A stretch of 64,000 bases of DNA, taken from contig NZ_CP071129.1 of NCBI RefSeq assembly GCF_017220215.1, positions 1,364,001-1,428,000 on the forward strand. The letters run 5' to 3'. Under the pieces are notes generated by a model. The model saw only the letters and a program-made list of their open reading frames with translations, had not been told where the DNA came from and made no database searches. The stretch is from Caballeronia sp. M1242 (GTDB lineage: Bacteria > Pseudomonadota > Gammaproteobacteria > Burkholderiales > Burkholderiaceae). A program made the translations under genes and the position numbers. Shown here piece by piece: positions 38,735 to 48,164 of the stretch. How positions within the stretch are numbered: position 1 is the first letter of the stretch; every line of letters begins with the position of its first letter.

Positions 38735-39496
38735 ATGACCGGATCGACACTTGCCGCCAAGCTCGTCGCGGCCCGGCGTCAGCATCGACTGATCGACACG
38801 CTGGAGCCGCGCGATCTCCCCGCCGACGCGCCCACTGCCTACGCCATGCAGCACGAAGTCCTGCGCGACAGCCACGCGCGCATCGGCGCATGGAAGATCG
38901 GCGCGCGCGCGCCCGATGCGCTGGCGGCGGGCGCCCCCATCGATGCGGAATGTGTCTATGTTTCGCCCGCGCGCCTTCCTTTCGAAGGCTTCTTTCGCGT
39001 GCTCGTGGAACTCGAGATTGCCTTTCGCTTCGCGTATGCGTTGCCCCCTAAGAACGAGCCTTACACGCGCGCCGAAGTGCTCGCCGCGATCGGCGGCATT
39101 GCAGTGGCGCTCGAAGTGGTCGATAGCCGTTTCGCGCAGTGGCCCAATCTCGATCCGCTCGCGCAGCTTGCCGATGCGCAGAACAACGGCGCGCTCATCA
39201 CGAGCGGCATGGAACCTTACGAGGTCGTCGCGCCGGGCTTCGATTTTCTTGCGCCACGGCTCGAACTCACGCTCGATGGCGTGGGGATTGCTCCGGCTAC
39301 CCTCGGCAATCCGGCGGGCGATCCTCGCGAATTGCTGCCCTGGCTCGTCAACCATTGTTCGCGCATGGGTTTGACGGTCGAGCCTTTCTGGACTATCACG
39401 ACGGGCTCATACACAGGCGCTTATCGCGTGGAAGGACCGGCCATGGTGCACGGCTCGATTGATCGCATCGGGGAACTGGAACTCGTGCTGACGTGA
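38735..39496 (+). CDS. 2-keto-4-pentenoate hydratase-like protein (FAH superfamily)
   Basis: A 253-residue member of the MhpD/DmpE/HpcG hydratase-decarboxylase family acting on 2-oxo-4-enoates from aromatic meta-cleavage. The alignment-like segments are AYAMQHEVLRDSHARIGAWKIGA, the metal-ligand FRVLVELEIAFRFAYALPP (Glu pair), ALEVVDSRF and NGALITSGMEP. No other aromatic-degradation gene is beside it, so its physiological substrate is open. A GAGGGG sequence precedes the ATG. Confidence 0.85.
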   Translation: MTGSTLAAKLVAARRQHRLIDTLEPRDLPADAPTAYAMQHEVLRDSHARIGAWKIGARAPDALAAGAPIDAECVYVSPARLPFEGFFRVLVELEIAFRFAYALPPKNEPYTRAEVLAAIGGIAVALEVVDSRFAQWPNLDPLAQLADAQNNGALITSGMEPYEVVAPGFDFLAPRLELTLDGVGIAPATLGNPAGDPRELLPWLVNHCSRMGLTVEPFWTITTGSYTGAYRVEGPAMVHGSIDRIGELELVLT

Positions 39497-39831
39497 CGAC
39501 ATGCGCTCGCAAACATGCTTTGGCGGAAGGTCGCGCTGTACCGATGAAGCGGGCGCGGCGCAGCGTACATGCCGAAGCGCAGATGCAGCGCAGGCTGCAC
39601 TCATGCGCGGCGATGCTTAAAGCAGATACGATGAGCATCTTGGGACTGAGGATTGTAGGTGAACGAAAATAACCTACCAAGCTAGTGATTGTTCCGAGCA
39701 GCTTCTAAGCAAATCAACCAAGCAAGTGCGTGAAAAAAAATTCGAAAGGGTTTAGGATGAATTCAAGCGATGTCGTTTCGATAACGCGCGTTGAGACGAC
39801 CAAGGCTTTCTGACTTCGGCGAGGAGGTAGC
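39497..39831. promoter_or_regulatory. Long AT-richer control region before prkA
   Basis: This 335-base gap has no gene. Its right half is visibly richer in A and T than the surroundings. It contains the inverted repeat GTAGGT-N11-ACCTAC at 39655-39677 and an A-rich run near 39732. In enterobacteria the prkA (yeaG) operon is stress- and nitrogen-controlled; I could not find a convincing sigma-54 -24/-12 element here. Confidence 0.5.
39655..39677. promoter_or_regulatory. Inverted repeat GTAGGT-N11-ACCTAC upstream of prkA
   Basis: A perfect 6-bp inverted repeat with an 11-base centre, flanked by TT and AA that would extend the pairing with one bulge. It lies about 155 bases upstream of prkA and is suited to a dimeric regulator. 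Confidence 0.38.
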
Positions 39832-41754
39832 ATGGATATCTACAGCAGTTTCGCGACCCGCTTCGAAAAAACGCGCGAGGAGGAATTCTCGCTCGAAGAG
39901 TATCTCGCGCTCTGCAAGGAAGATCCTGCCACATATGCAACAGCGGGCGAACGCATGCTGACGGCCATCGGGGAACCGGAAATGGTCGACACTCGCCTCG
40001 ATCCGCGTTTATCGCGTGTGTTTGCAAACAAGGTCATCAAGGTGTATCCGGCGTTCCGCGAGTTCTACGGAATGGAGGAAGTGATCGAGAACGTCGTGTC
40101 GTATTTCAGGCACGCCGCGCAGGGTCTTGAAGAGAAAAAGCAGATCCTGTATCTGCTCGGTCCGGTGGGCGGCGGCAAGTCGTCCATTGCAGAACGGCTC
40201 AAGCAACTCATGGAGCGCGTACCGTTCTATTCGCTCAAGGGCTCGCCCGTGAACGAATCGCCGCTCGGTCTTTTCGATTACGACGAAGACGGTCCCGTGC
40301 TCGAGGAACAGTACGGCATTCCGCGCCGTTACCTGAAGAGCATTCTTTCGCCGTGGGCGGTAAAGCGCCTGCACGAATACAACGGCGATATCCGCAAGTT
40401 CCGCGTGGTGCGCCGCTATCCGTCGATCCTTCGGCAAATCGGCATCGCGAAGACGGAACCGGGCGACGAGAACAATCAGGACATCTCCTCGCTCGTCGGC
40501 AAGGTGGACATCCGCAAGCTCGAAACGTACTCGCAGGACGACGCCGATGCTTACAGCTATTCCGGCGGCCTGTGCCTTGCAAATCAGGGCTTGCTCGAAT
40601 TCGTCGAAATGTTCAAGGCGCCGATCAAGGTGCTGCATCCGCTTTTGACCGCCACGCAGGAAGGCAACTTCAAAGGCACGGAAGGCTTCGGCGCCATTCC
40701 ATTCGACGGCGTGATTCTCGCGCACTCGAACGAATCGGAATGGAAGGCTTTCCGCAACAACAAGAACAACGAGGCGCTGCTCGATCGTATCTTCGTGGTG
40801 AAGGTGCCGTACTGCCTGCGCTATAGCGAAGAGGTGAAGATCTACGAGAAGCTCTTGCGCAATTCTTCGCTTGCGGAAGCGGTGTGCGCGCCGGGCACGC
40901 TCAAGATGATGGCGCAGATGGCCGTGCTCACGCGTCTGCACGAGCCGGAGAATTCGAGCCTCTTCTCGAAGATGCAGGTCTACGACGGCGAGAACCTGAA
41001 GGACACCGATCCCAAAGCGAAGTCGTATCAGGAGTATCGCGATTTCGCGGGCGTCGACGAAGGCATGACGGGCGTGTCCACGCGTTTCGCGTTCAAGATT
41101 CTGTCGCGCGTGTTCAACTTCGATTCCACCGAGGTCGCAGCCAACCCGGTGCATCTCATGTACGTGCTCGAACAGCAGATCGAGCGCGAGCAGTTCCCGC
41201 CGGAGACGGAGCAGAAGTACCTGTCGTTCATCAAGGACGTACTGGCTTCGCGCTACGCCGAGTTCATCGGGAAGGAGATTCAGACGGCTTATCTGGAATC
41301 GTATTCGGAGTATGGACAAAACATCTTCGATCGCTATGTGACGTATGCGGACTTCTGGATTCAGGATCAGGAGTTCCGCGATCATGACACCGGCGAGAGC
41401 TTCGACCGCGCCGCGCTCAACGCGGAGCTGGAGAAGATCGAGAAGCCCGCGGGCATCAGCAACCCGAAGGATTTCCGCAACGAGATCGTGAATTTCGTGC
41501 TGCGTGCGCGTGCGAACAACGGCGGCAAGAATCCCGCGTGGATCAGCTACGAGAAGCTGCGCGTCGTGATCGAGAAGAAGATGTTCTCGAATACGGAGGA
41601 ACTGTTGCCGGTCATCTCCTTCAACGCGAAGGGATCGGCCGAAGAGCAACGCAAGCACGAAGACTTCGTGAATCGCATGGTCGCGAAGGGTTATACGCCG
41701 AAGCAGGTGCGCTTGTTGTGCGACTGGTATCTGCGCGTGCGCAAGTCGTCTTAA
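39832..41754 (+). CDS. prkA: PrkA serine protein kinase (YeaG)
   Basis: A 640-residue cytosolic protein with an N-terminal AAA-like domain and C-terminal PrkA kinase-like domain. The P-loop is LLGPVGGGKSSIAERL (G110-S117). Downstream segments GSPVNESPLGLFDYDEDGPVLEEQYGIPRRYL, HSNESEWKAFRNNKNNEALLDRI and CLRYSEEVKIYEKLL are family-specific. It starts after GAGGAGGTAGC, a strong ribosome site. It forms the conserved triad with the DUF444 and SpoVR proteins, which in E. coli and Bacillus act in stationary-phase, nitrogen-stress or sporulation-related responses. Confidence 0.96.
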   Translation: MDIYSSFATRFEKTREEEFSLEEYLALCKEDPATYATAGERMLTAIGEPEMVDTRLDPRLSRVFANKVIKVYPAFREFYGMEEVIENVVSYFRHAAQGLEEKKQILYLLGPVGGGKSSIAERLKQLMERVPFYSLKGSPVNESPLGLFDYDEDGPVLEEQYGIPRRYLKSILSPWAVKRLHEYNGDIRKFRVVRRYPSILRQIGIAKTEPGDENNQDISSLVGKVDIRKLETYSQDDADAYSYSGGLCLANQGLLEFVEMFKAPIKVLHPLLTATQEGNFKGTEGFGAIPFDGVILAHSNESEWKAFRNNKNNEALLDRIFVVKVPYCLRYSEEVKIYEKLLRNSSLAEAVCAPGTLKMMAQMAVLTRLHEPENSSLFSKMQVYDGENLKDTDPKAKSYQEYRDFAGVDEGMTGVSTRFAFKILSRVFNFDSTEVAANPVHLMYVLEQQIEREQFPPETEQKYLSFIKDVLASRYAEFIGKEIQTAYLESYSEYGQNIFDRYVTYADFWIQDQEFRDHDTGESFDRAALNAELEKIEKPAGISNPKDFRNEIVNFVLRARANNGGKNPAWISYEKLRVVIEKKMFSNTEELLPVISFNAKGSAEEQRKHEDFVNRMVAKGYTPKQVRLLCDWYLRVRKSS

Positions 41755-41925
41755 GCACACGCCGCGGCGTAGTCGAGTAGCAGTAAGAGCAGTGCAGGTC
41801 CGCGCCGTCCGGGTTCGATGCTTGCATCCGGATGGCCAAGCGGGCAGATTGCGAGCGAGAGGCGCCGGCTTGCGGCGCGACCATGCGGCGCCTCGCACAC
41901 TCGCCATTTTTGCGGGAGACTGGAT

Positions 41926-43191
41926 GTGCTGCACCAAATCATCGACCGCAGGTTAGCCGGCAAGAACAAGAGCATCGCGAACCGCGAACGCTTCCTGCGA
42001 CGCGTCAAGAACTATATTCGCCGCGCCGTTTCCGACGCGGTGCGCGATCGCAGCATCAAAGACATTCAAAGCACGCAGAGCATCACGATTCCGAAGAAGG
42101 ACATCGCGGAGCCGTCGTTCCGGCATGGCCCGGGCGGCAAGCGTGAATACGTGCATCCGGGCAACGCCGACTACGTGCGCGGCGACAAGATTCCGCGTCC
42201 ACAAGGCGGTTCGGGCGGCGGCGGCAAGAGCGCGAGCAACGAGGGCGAAGGCCAGGACGATTTCGTTTTCGAACTGTCGCGCGAAGAATTCATGCAGTAC
42301 TTCTTCGACGATCTCGAACTGCCGCGCCTCGTCAAGACGCAGTTGCTGGCCGTGCCGACGTGGAAGAACGTGCGCGCGGGCTGGGCGGCGGAAGGCACGC
42401 CGAATAACATCGACGTGGTGCGCTCGCTGCGCAGCGCGCTCGGCCGGCGCATCGCGCTCGGCTGGCCGCTGTCGGCGCAATTGCGCGAGATGGAACGCCA
42501 GCTCGAACAACTGAAGGAAGAGGACGGCAATCCGGACGACATCGCGCGGCTGGAAGCGGATATCGTCATCATGCAGGGACGGATCACACGCATTCCGTTC
42601 ATCGATCCGTTCGATCTGCGCTACATCAATCGCGTCAAGCAGCCCACGCCTTCCAGCAAGGCGGTGATGTTCTGCCTGATGGACGTGTCCGGTTCCATGG
42701 ACGAGCAGCGCAAGGATCTCTCGAAGCGTTTCTTCATCCTGCTGTATCTCTTCCTCCAGCGGAACTACGAGAAGATCGAGGTCGTGTTCATCCGTCATCA
42801 TACGCGCGCCGAAGAAGTCGATGAAGACACGTTCTTTCATTCGACGGAAAGCGGCGGCACGGTGGTGTCGAGCGCGCTCGAACTCATGAAGAAGATCATG
42901 GACGAGCGCTACTCGCCGACTGAATGGAACATTTACGGCGCACAGGCATCGGACGGCGACAACTGGACCGACGATTCCCCGAAGTGCCGCAAGCTCCTCG
43001 CGGAGGACATCCTGCCGAAGGTGCGGTATTTTGCGTATATTCAAGTCGCGCCAGAAGAGCAGAACCTGTGGTTGGAGTATGCTCAACTTGCGGCCGGCGC
43101 GCCTGAACTGGCGATGAAGAAGGTCGATTCGGCCTCGGACATTTATCCGGTGTTCCGCGAACTCTTCGAAAAACAACAGGCGGCCGCATGA
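41926..43191 (+). CDS. yeaH: DUF444 / YeaH family protein with a von Willebrand-like domain
   Basis: A 421-residue protein. The N terminus VLHQIIDRRLAGKNKSIANRERFLRRVKNYI and IPKKDIAEPSFRHGPGGKREYVHPGN are family hallmarks, followed by a Gly-rich linker and a VWFA-like domain with a MIDAS motif (DVSGSMDE). The start is a GTG at 41926 behind GGGAG; the frame upstream is not family-like. The last codons overlap the frame of the next gene's upstream region. It is the middle member of the prkA-yeaH-spoVR set. Confidence 0.93.
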   Translation: MLHQIIDRRLAGKNKSIANRERFLRRVKNYIRRAVSDAVRDRSIKDIQSTQSITIPKKDIAEPSFRHGPGGKREYVHPGNADYVRGDKIPRPQGGSGGGGKSASNEGEGQDDFVFELSREEFMQYFFDDLELPRLVKTQLLAVPTWKNVRAGWAAEGTPNNIDVVRSLRSALGRRIALGWPLSAQLREMERQLEQLKEEDGNPDDIARLEADIVIMQGRITRIPFIDPFDLRYINRVKQPTPSSKAVMFCLMDVSGSMDEQRKDLSKRFFILLYLFLQRNYEKIEVVFIRHHTRAEEVDEDTFFHSTESGGTVVSSALELMKKIMDERYSPTEWNIYGAQASDGDNWTDDSPKCRKLLAEDILPKVRYFAYIQVAPEEQNLWLEYAQLAAGAPELAMKKVDSASDIYPVFRELFEKQQAAA

Positions 43192-43316
43192 CGACGAGGC
43201 ACGTGAACAACGAAACGCGTGGATATCATCTCGACGGCACGGACGATCGTGCGCCGTCGAAACTCGGACCGGAAGCGGGGCAACGCAATGCGTCCGCCAC
43301 GACGCACGAGGTAAGC

Positions 43317-44840
43317 ATGAACGTTGCAGAAAAACGGCGGCCGCTGCCATGCCCATCGGACTGGAGCGTCGAGCTGATCGAGGAGTACGACGCCGAAATA
43401 TCGCGCGTCGCGAATCGCTACGGGCTCGACGTGTATCCGATCCAGCTCGAAATCATCAGCGCCGAGCAGATGATGGATGCGTATGCGTCCGTCGGTATGC
43501 CGGTGAACTATCGGCACTGGTCGTTCGGCAAGCACTTTCTCTCGACGGAAAAGAGCTACCGGCGCGGGCAGATGGGCCTCGCGTATGAGATCGTCATCAA
43601 CTCGAATCCGTGCATCGCGTATCTGATGGAAGAGAACACGATGACGATGCAGGCGCTCGTCATCGCGCATGCCGCTTACGGGCATAACTCCTTCTTCAAG
43701 GGCAACTATCTGTTCCGGCTGTGGACGGACGCGCACGCGATCATCGATTACCTCGTGTACGCGAAGAATTACATCGCGGAATGCGAGGAGCGTCACGGGC
43801 TGGATCGCGTCGAGGAACTGCTCGACTCGTGCCACGCGCTGATGAACTACGGCGTGGACCGCTACAAGCGTCCGCAAAAGCTGTCGCTCGCGAAAGAAGC
43901 CGCGATGCGCCGCGAGCGCGAGGCGTATCTGCAATCGCAGGTGAATGAACTGTGGCGCACGCTGCCGAACAAAAAGGCGCCGTCGGCCGAGGAAATCGAA
44001 AGCCGCTATCCGCCGGAGCCGCAGGAGAACCTGCTGTATTTCGCTGAAAAGAACGCGCCGCTCCTGGAACCTTGGGAGCGCGAAGTCATTCGCATCGTGC
44101 GCAAGGTCGGACAGTATTTCTATCCGCAGCGGCAGACGCAGGTCATGAACGAAGGCTGGGCCACGTTCTGGCACTACACGCTGCTGAACACGCTCTACAA
44201 CGAAGGCCGGCTAGAAGACGGCTTCATGATGGAGTTCCTGCACTCGCATTCGAACGTGGTCTATCAGCCGCCGGTGACGAAGCCGTATTACAGCGGCATC
44301 AACCCGTATGCGCTCGGCTTTTCGATGATGAGCGACATTCGCCGCATCTGCGAGAACCCGACGGACGAAGACCGCGAGTGGTTCCCCGACCTCGCGGGCA
44401 GCGACTGGCTGGAATCGCTGCACTACGCGATGCGCAACTTCAAGGACGAGAGCTTTATCGCGCAGTATCTGTCGCCGCATTTGATCCGCGAGATGCGCCT
44501 TTTCTCGATCCTCGACGACGACATGCGCGACGCGCTCGAAGTCTCGGCCATTCACGATGAAAGCGGCTATCGCTATGTGCGGCAGGCGCTGTCGCGGCAG
44601 TACGACATTCATCATCGCGAGCCGAACATTCAGGTGTATTCGGTGAACACGCGCGGCGACCGCAGTCTCACGCTGCGTCACTTCATGACCGACAATCGCC
44701 ATCTGTCGAACGACAGCGACGAAGTGCTCAAGCACATGGCGCGCTTGTGGCAGTTCGATGTGTATCTGGAAAGCGTCGATGAAAACGGCACGGTGAGGAA
44801 GCGCTTCGACTGCCGGTATACGGCGCCGAATTCGCGCTGA
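43317..44840 (+). CDS. SpoVR family protein (YcgB-like)
   Basis: A 507-residue protein of the SpoVR/YcgB family. Characteristic sequence includes PCPSDWSVELIEEYDAEISRVA, the GMPVNYRHWSFGKHF block, YEIVINSNPCIAYLMEENTMTMQALVIAHAAYGHNSFFKGNY, and NEGWATFWHYTLLN. The His/Glu pattern is metalloprotein-like, though activity is unknown. Start 43317 (MNVAEKRR) matches the usual 510-residue length; an earlier ATG at 43188 overlapping yeaH would add 43 non-conserved residues. A strong hairpin terminator follows. Confidence 0.94.
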   Translation: MNVAEKRRPLPCPSDWSVELIEEYDAEISRVANRYGLDVYPIQLEIISAEQMMDAYASVGMPVNYRHWSFGKHFLSTEKSYRRGQMGLAYEIVINSNPCIAYLMEENTMTMQALVIAHAAYGHNSFFKGNYLFRLWTDAHAIIDYLVYAKNYIAECEERHGLDRVEELLDSCHALMNYGVDRYKRPQKLSLAKEAAMRREREAYLQSQVNELWRTLPNKKAPSAEEIESRYPPEPQENLLYFAEKNAPLLEPWEREVIRIVRKVGQYFYPQRQTQVMNEGWATFWHYTLLNTLYNEGRLEDGFMMEFLHSHSNVVYQPPVTKPYYSGINPYALGFSMMSDIRRICENPTDEDREWFPDLAGSDWLESLHYAMRNFKDESFIAQYLSPHLIREMRLFSILDDDMRDALEVSAIHDESGYRYVRQALSRQYDIHHREPNIQVYSVNTRGDRSLTLRHFMTDNRHLSNDSDEVLKHMARLWQFDVYLESVDENGTVRKRFDCRYTAPNSR

Positions 44841-44860
44841 TCGAGATTAGTGTGCAATGA

Positions 44861-44889
44861 AAAAATGGCTCCTTCGCGGAGCCATTTTT
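44861..44889. terminator. Bidirectional terminator between spoVR and the PerM-like gene
   Basis: AAAAATGGCTCC and GGAGCCATTTTT form a perfect 12-bp stem with a TTCGC loop. It gives T runs on both strands, between two converging genes. Confidence 0.9.
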
Positions 44890-44894
44890 CTTGC

Positions 44895-45950
44895 CTACTG
44901 CCCGTCCTCATCCTGCGAAAAGATATCCCAGCTCGCCATGAACAATGCGGCCACGAGCGGCCCGATCACGAAGCCGTTGATACCGAACAACGCCATGCCG
45001 CCGAGCGTCGAGATGAGCACGACCCAGTCGGGCATCTTCGTGTCCTTGCCGACGAGAATCGGGCGCAGCACGTTATCCACGAGCCCGATCACGACGACGC
45101 AGAACGCCACCAGCACCAGCCCGCGCCAGATCTCGCCGGTCATGAAAAAGTAGAGCGCGGCCGGCGCCCAGACGAGCGCCGCGCCCACCGCCGGCAAGAG
45201 GGACAGAAACGCCATCAGCACGCCCCAGAGCAAGGAGCCGTTGATGCCGAGAATCCAGAAGATCAGCCCACCGAGAAAGCCCTGCACGGCGGCCACCGCG
45301 ATGTTGCCCTTGACCGTCGCGCGCACGACGGTCGTGAACTTCGCGATCAGATGCTGCTTCGGCGCCGGATCGAGTGGAAGCGCGCGGCGGATGCGTCGCC
45401 CGATCTCGCCGCCATCGCGCAGCAGGAAAAACACGAGATAGAGCATCACGCCGAAGCTCACGATGAACTGGAACGTGTTCTGACCGATGAGCAGCGCCTG
45501 CGCCGCCGCGAACTGGCTGATGCGCGAGGCGCCTTCCATCAGCTTGCTTTGCACGCCGCCGATGTCGTCGAGGCCGTAACGCCCGAGCAGTTGCTGCACG
45601 GAAGCCGGCAGCGCATGAAGCACATGCTGAAAGTACATGCCGAAGTTCAGATCGCCGCTCTTGATGCGCGTATAGACCAGCGCGACTTCCTGCACGAGCG
45701 TCACCGCGACCACCGACACCGGGATGATGACGATGAGAATCGCGGCCGCGAGCGTCGTCAACGCGGCGAGGTTGCGGCGCTTGCCGAAGCGCACCGTGAG
45801 CCAGCGCTGCATCGGCTGAAAAAGCAGCGCGAGTATCGCCCCCCAGAAGATCGCGCCGAAGAACGGCAGCAGCACCCAGCCGAGCGCGACGGTCACGACG
45901 AACAGCAGGATATGAAAGAAGTTCTGGTGAACGGACTGGTTGTTGTTCAT
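44895..45950 (-). CDS. AI-2E family transporter / PerM-like permease
   Basis: A 351-residue membrane protein with seven or eight hydrophobic segments. The family features are the N-terminal pair ILLFVVTVALGWVLLPFFGAIFWGAILALLFQPM, the long soluble middle (residues 95-150), and the C-terminal GINGFVIGPLVAALFMASWDIF motif. Members export signalling molecules, act as Na+/H+ antiporters or have unknown substrates. It is a single leftward gene sharing a terminator with spoVR. Confidence 0.9.
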   Translation of the reverse strand: MNNNQSVHQNFFHILLFVVTVALGWVLLPFFGAIFWGAILALLFQPMQRWLTVRFGKRRNLAALTTLAAAILIVIIPVSVVAVTLVQEVALVYTRIKSGDLNFGMYFQHVLHALPASVQQLLGRYGLDDIGGVQSKLMEGASRISQFAAAQALLIGQNTFQFIVSFGVMLYLVFFLLRDGGEIGRRIRRALPLDPAPKQHLIAKFTTVVRATVKGNIAVAAVQGFLGGLIFWILGINGSLLWGVLMAFLSLLPAVGAALVWAPAALYFFMTGEIWRGLVLVAFCVVVIGLVDNVLRPILVGKDTKMPDWVVLISTLGGMALFGINGFVIGPLVAALFMASWDIFSQDEDGQ

Positions 45951-46174
45951 TAGCGGCGACGGGAAAAGGCAAAAAAGCGGGGAGGGCGAGGGTCAGCGGG
46001 CCATGCTAGCACGCGCTGTCGGCGAGCTTTCACGCACGCTACGAGCACGAAGCTCGCCTGACGTTCGCGATGCCCGGTTCGGTCGTCCGCATCGACTAAA
46101 ATCCGGCTTCCATTTCTTGCAGACGGCTTCCGGCCACGTCCGGAACGGCTTACATCTGCGTCACGCATCGAACC

Positions 46175-47053
46175 ATGAATCCAGGCGTCGTCTACGCATT
46201 CGCGGCTTTTGCCATCTGGGGTCTTTTCCCGATCTACTTCAAGGCACTGCATTCGATCGGCGCGATCGAAATGCTCGCGCACCGCATGGCGTGGTCGATG
46301 CTCTTCCTGCTGATCGTGCTGACCGCGCGCCGTCAATGGCAATGGCTCGTGCCCGTGCTGCGCGACAAGCGGCTGCTCGCGCGCTTCGCGGCGAGCGCGG
46401 TGCTGCTCTCCGCGAACTGGGGCATCTATATCTGGGCGGTGAACGCGGGGCGTATCGTCGAGGCGAGTCTCGGCTATTTCATCAATCCGCTCGTCAACGT
46501 GCTGTTCGGCATGGCGTTCCTGCACGAACGCCTGCGGCCGGTGCAGTGGCTTGCCGTTATCGTGGCGGCGCTGGGCGTCGCGTGGCTTACATGGGTGAAC
46601 GGCGCGCCGCCCTGGATCAGCTTCGCGCTTGCGCTCACGTTCGGCGGCTATGGCCTGCTGCGCAAGACCGCCTCGCTCGGCGCGCTCGAAGGCCTGACAC
46701 TCGAAACCATGCTGCTGTGTCCGGTCGCGCTGCTCTATCTCTTCGTGCTCGGCTCGCACGGAGGAAGCGGCTTCGCGCACGCGACCATCAGCGTAAAGCT
46801 GCTGCTCGCGGCGGCCGGACCGGTGACGGCCGTGCCGCTTCTGCTGTTTGCCGCCGGCGCGCGGCGCATTCCGCTGTCCATGCTCGGGCTCATTCAATAC
46901 ATCACGCCGTCGCTGCAACTGCTGATCGGCGTGGCGATCTATCAGGAGGCGTTCGGGCACGATCAGTTGATCGGCTACGGCGCCATCTGGGCCGCGCTCG
47001 CGCTGTATTCGCTCGAAGGCGTCTACTCGGCGCGGCGGGCACGGGCAGCCTGA
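46175..47053 (+). CDS. rarD: RarD protein, EamA-type drug/metabolite transporter
   Basis: A 292-residue inner-membrane protein with about ten transmembrane helices in two EamA repeats. The start NPGVVYAFAAFAIWGLFPIYFKAL, the ANWGIYIWAVNAGRIVEASLGYFINPLVNVLFG segment and the SMLGLIQYITPSLQLLIGVAIYQE segment are typical of RarD. Substrate unknown (named for chloramphenicol sensitivity). It faces the PerM-like gene divergently, 224 bases apart. Confidence 0.93.
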   Translation: MNPGVVYAFAAFAIWGLFPIYFKALHSIGAIEMLAHRMAWSMLFLLIVLTARRQWQWLVPVLRDKRLLARFAASAVLLSANWGIYIWAVNAGRIVEASLGYFINPLVNVLFGMAFLHERLRPVQWLAVIVAALGVAWLTWVNGAPPWISFALALTFGGYGLLRKTASLGALEGLTLETMLLCPVALLYLFVLGSHGGSGFAHATISVKLLLAAAGPVTAVPLLLFAAGARRIPLSMLGLIQYITPSLQLLIGVAIYQEAFGHDQLIGYGAIWAALALYSLEGVYSARRARAA

Positions 47054-47066
47054 TCTGACCGATGCC

Positions 47067-47106
47067 GTTCAGCGCCGGTCAGCGCCGGTTAGCGCCGTTC
47101 AGCGCG
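47067..47106. repeat. Four imperfect 10-bp direct repeats
   Basis: The unit GTTCAGCGCC (variants GGTCAGCGCC, GGTTAGCGCC, GTTCAGCGCG) is repeated four times between rarD and the aldo/keto reductase. The last unit overlaps the reductase stop codon. Confidence 0.7.
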
Positions 47107-48094
47107 ATGCATCGCCCCAGCGGTATTCGACGGTCGCATCGTCGAGCTTCGCCTTGATGTCCGGATCGAGCGGCTGATCGACGGCGGCGAGCGTATCGTC
47201 GAGCTGCTCCGGGCGGCTCGCGCCGATGATCGCCGATGTCACCGCGGGATTTTCCAGCACCCACGCGAGCGACGTGCTCGCAAGAGAACGCCCGGTCGGC
47301 GCGACGATTTCTTTCAGCTTCTCGATGGTCTGAAACTCGCGCTCGTGCCAGTAACGCTCCTGATACATCTCGCCCGCCTTTCCGACGGTCGCGGTGAAGC
47401 GGCCCTCGGAAGGCGCCGCGCCGTGCTTGTGCTTACCCGTCAGCAGGCCGCCCGCGAGCGGGTTGTACGGAATCACGGCGAGCCCTTCTTCGGTCGAAAG
47501 CGGCAGCAACTCGCGCTCGATCTGCCGGAAGAGCAGGTTGTAGCGCGGCTGCACCGAGACGAAGCGCGCGGTACGCAGCACGTCCGCGCGGCCCAGCGCC
47601 CGCGCGAGCCGGTACGCCAGAAAATTCGATACGCCGATATAACGCGCCTTGCCGTGCCGCACGATCACGTCGAGCGCCTCGAGCGTTTCGTCGAGCGGCG
47701 TGTCGCGGTCGTCCATATGCAGCTGATACAGATCGACGTAATCGGTGTTCAGGCGCCTGAGCGACGCGTCGATGGCATCGAGCAGGTGCTTGCGCGACGC
47801 GCCCTTGTTCCAGTCGAGCGGACCCATCACGCCGACGGCCTTCGTCGCGAGGATGAACTGGTCGCGCTTGCCCGCAAGCCATCGCCCGACGATCTCCTCC
47901 GTGCGGCCGACGATATCGTGCGTGCCGCCGAGCGGATACACATCGGCGGTATCGATGAAATTGACGCCTGCCTCGCTCGCGCGATCCATGATGCTGCGCG
48001 ACACGTTCTCGTCGGTCTGCAGACCAAAGGTCATCGTGCCCAGTGTGAGACGAGATACGGTGAGTCCGGTGTTGCCGAATTTGCGGTATTGCAC
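47099..48094 (-). CDS. Aldo/keto reductase
   Basis: A 331-residue NADPH-dependent carbonyl reductase of the AKR superfamily (YajO/Tas-like). Start MQYRKFGNTGLTVSRLTLGTMTFG, catalytic Tyr region NFIDTADVYPLGGTHDIVG, the Lys in LATKAVG, the LYQLHMDDRDTP block and YIGVSNFLAYRLARAL are in order. The substrate is unknown. It lies 70 bases downstream of the DHA2 transporter gene on the same strand and may be co-transcribed. Confidence 0.93.
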   Translation of the reverse strand: MQYRKFGNTGLTVSRLTLGTMTFGLQTDENVSRSIMDRASEAGVNFIDTADVYPLGGTHDIVGRTEEIVGRWLAGKRDQFILATKAVGVMGPLDWNKGASRKHLLDAIDASLRRLNTDYVDLYQLHMDDRDTPLDETLEALDVIVRHGKARYIGVSNFLAYRLARALGRADVLRTARFVSVQPRYNLLFRQIERELLPLSTEEGLAVIPYNPLAGGLLTGKHKHGAAPSEGRFTATVGKAGEMYQERYWHEREFQTIEKLKEIVAPTGRSLASTSLAWVLENPAVTSAIIGASRPEQLDDTLAAVDQPLDPDIKAKLDDATVEYRWGDASR

Positions 48095-48164
48095 GGTTGC
48101 GCTCCAGAAGAAGGGAAGAAGGCGTGCGGCAACGGGCAGGATAGCCCGTACCGTGCGCGCCTGC

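Noticed and set aside
39497..39831. Sigma-54 promoter ahead of prkA
   Set aside because: No GG-N10-GC element with the surrounding TGGCAC/TTGC pattern could be found in this gap.
40009..41937. 642-codon minus-strand frame opposite prkA
   Set aside because: PrkA is complete and strongly conserved on the plus strand; the antisense product has no recognisable domain.
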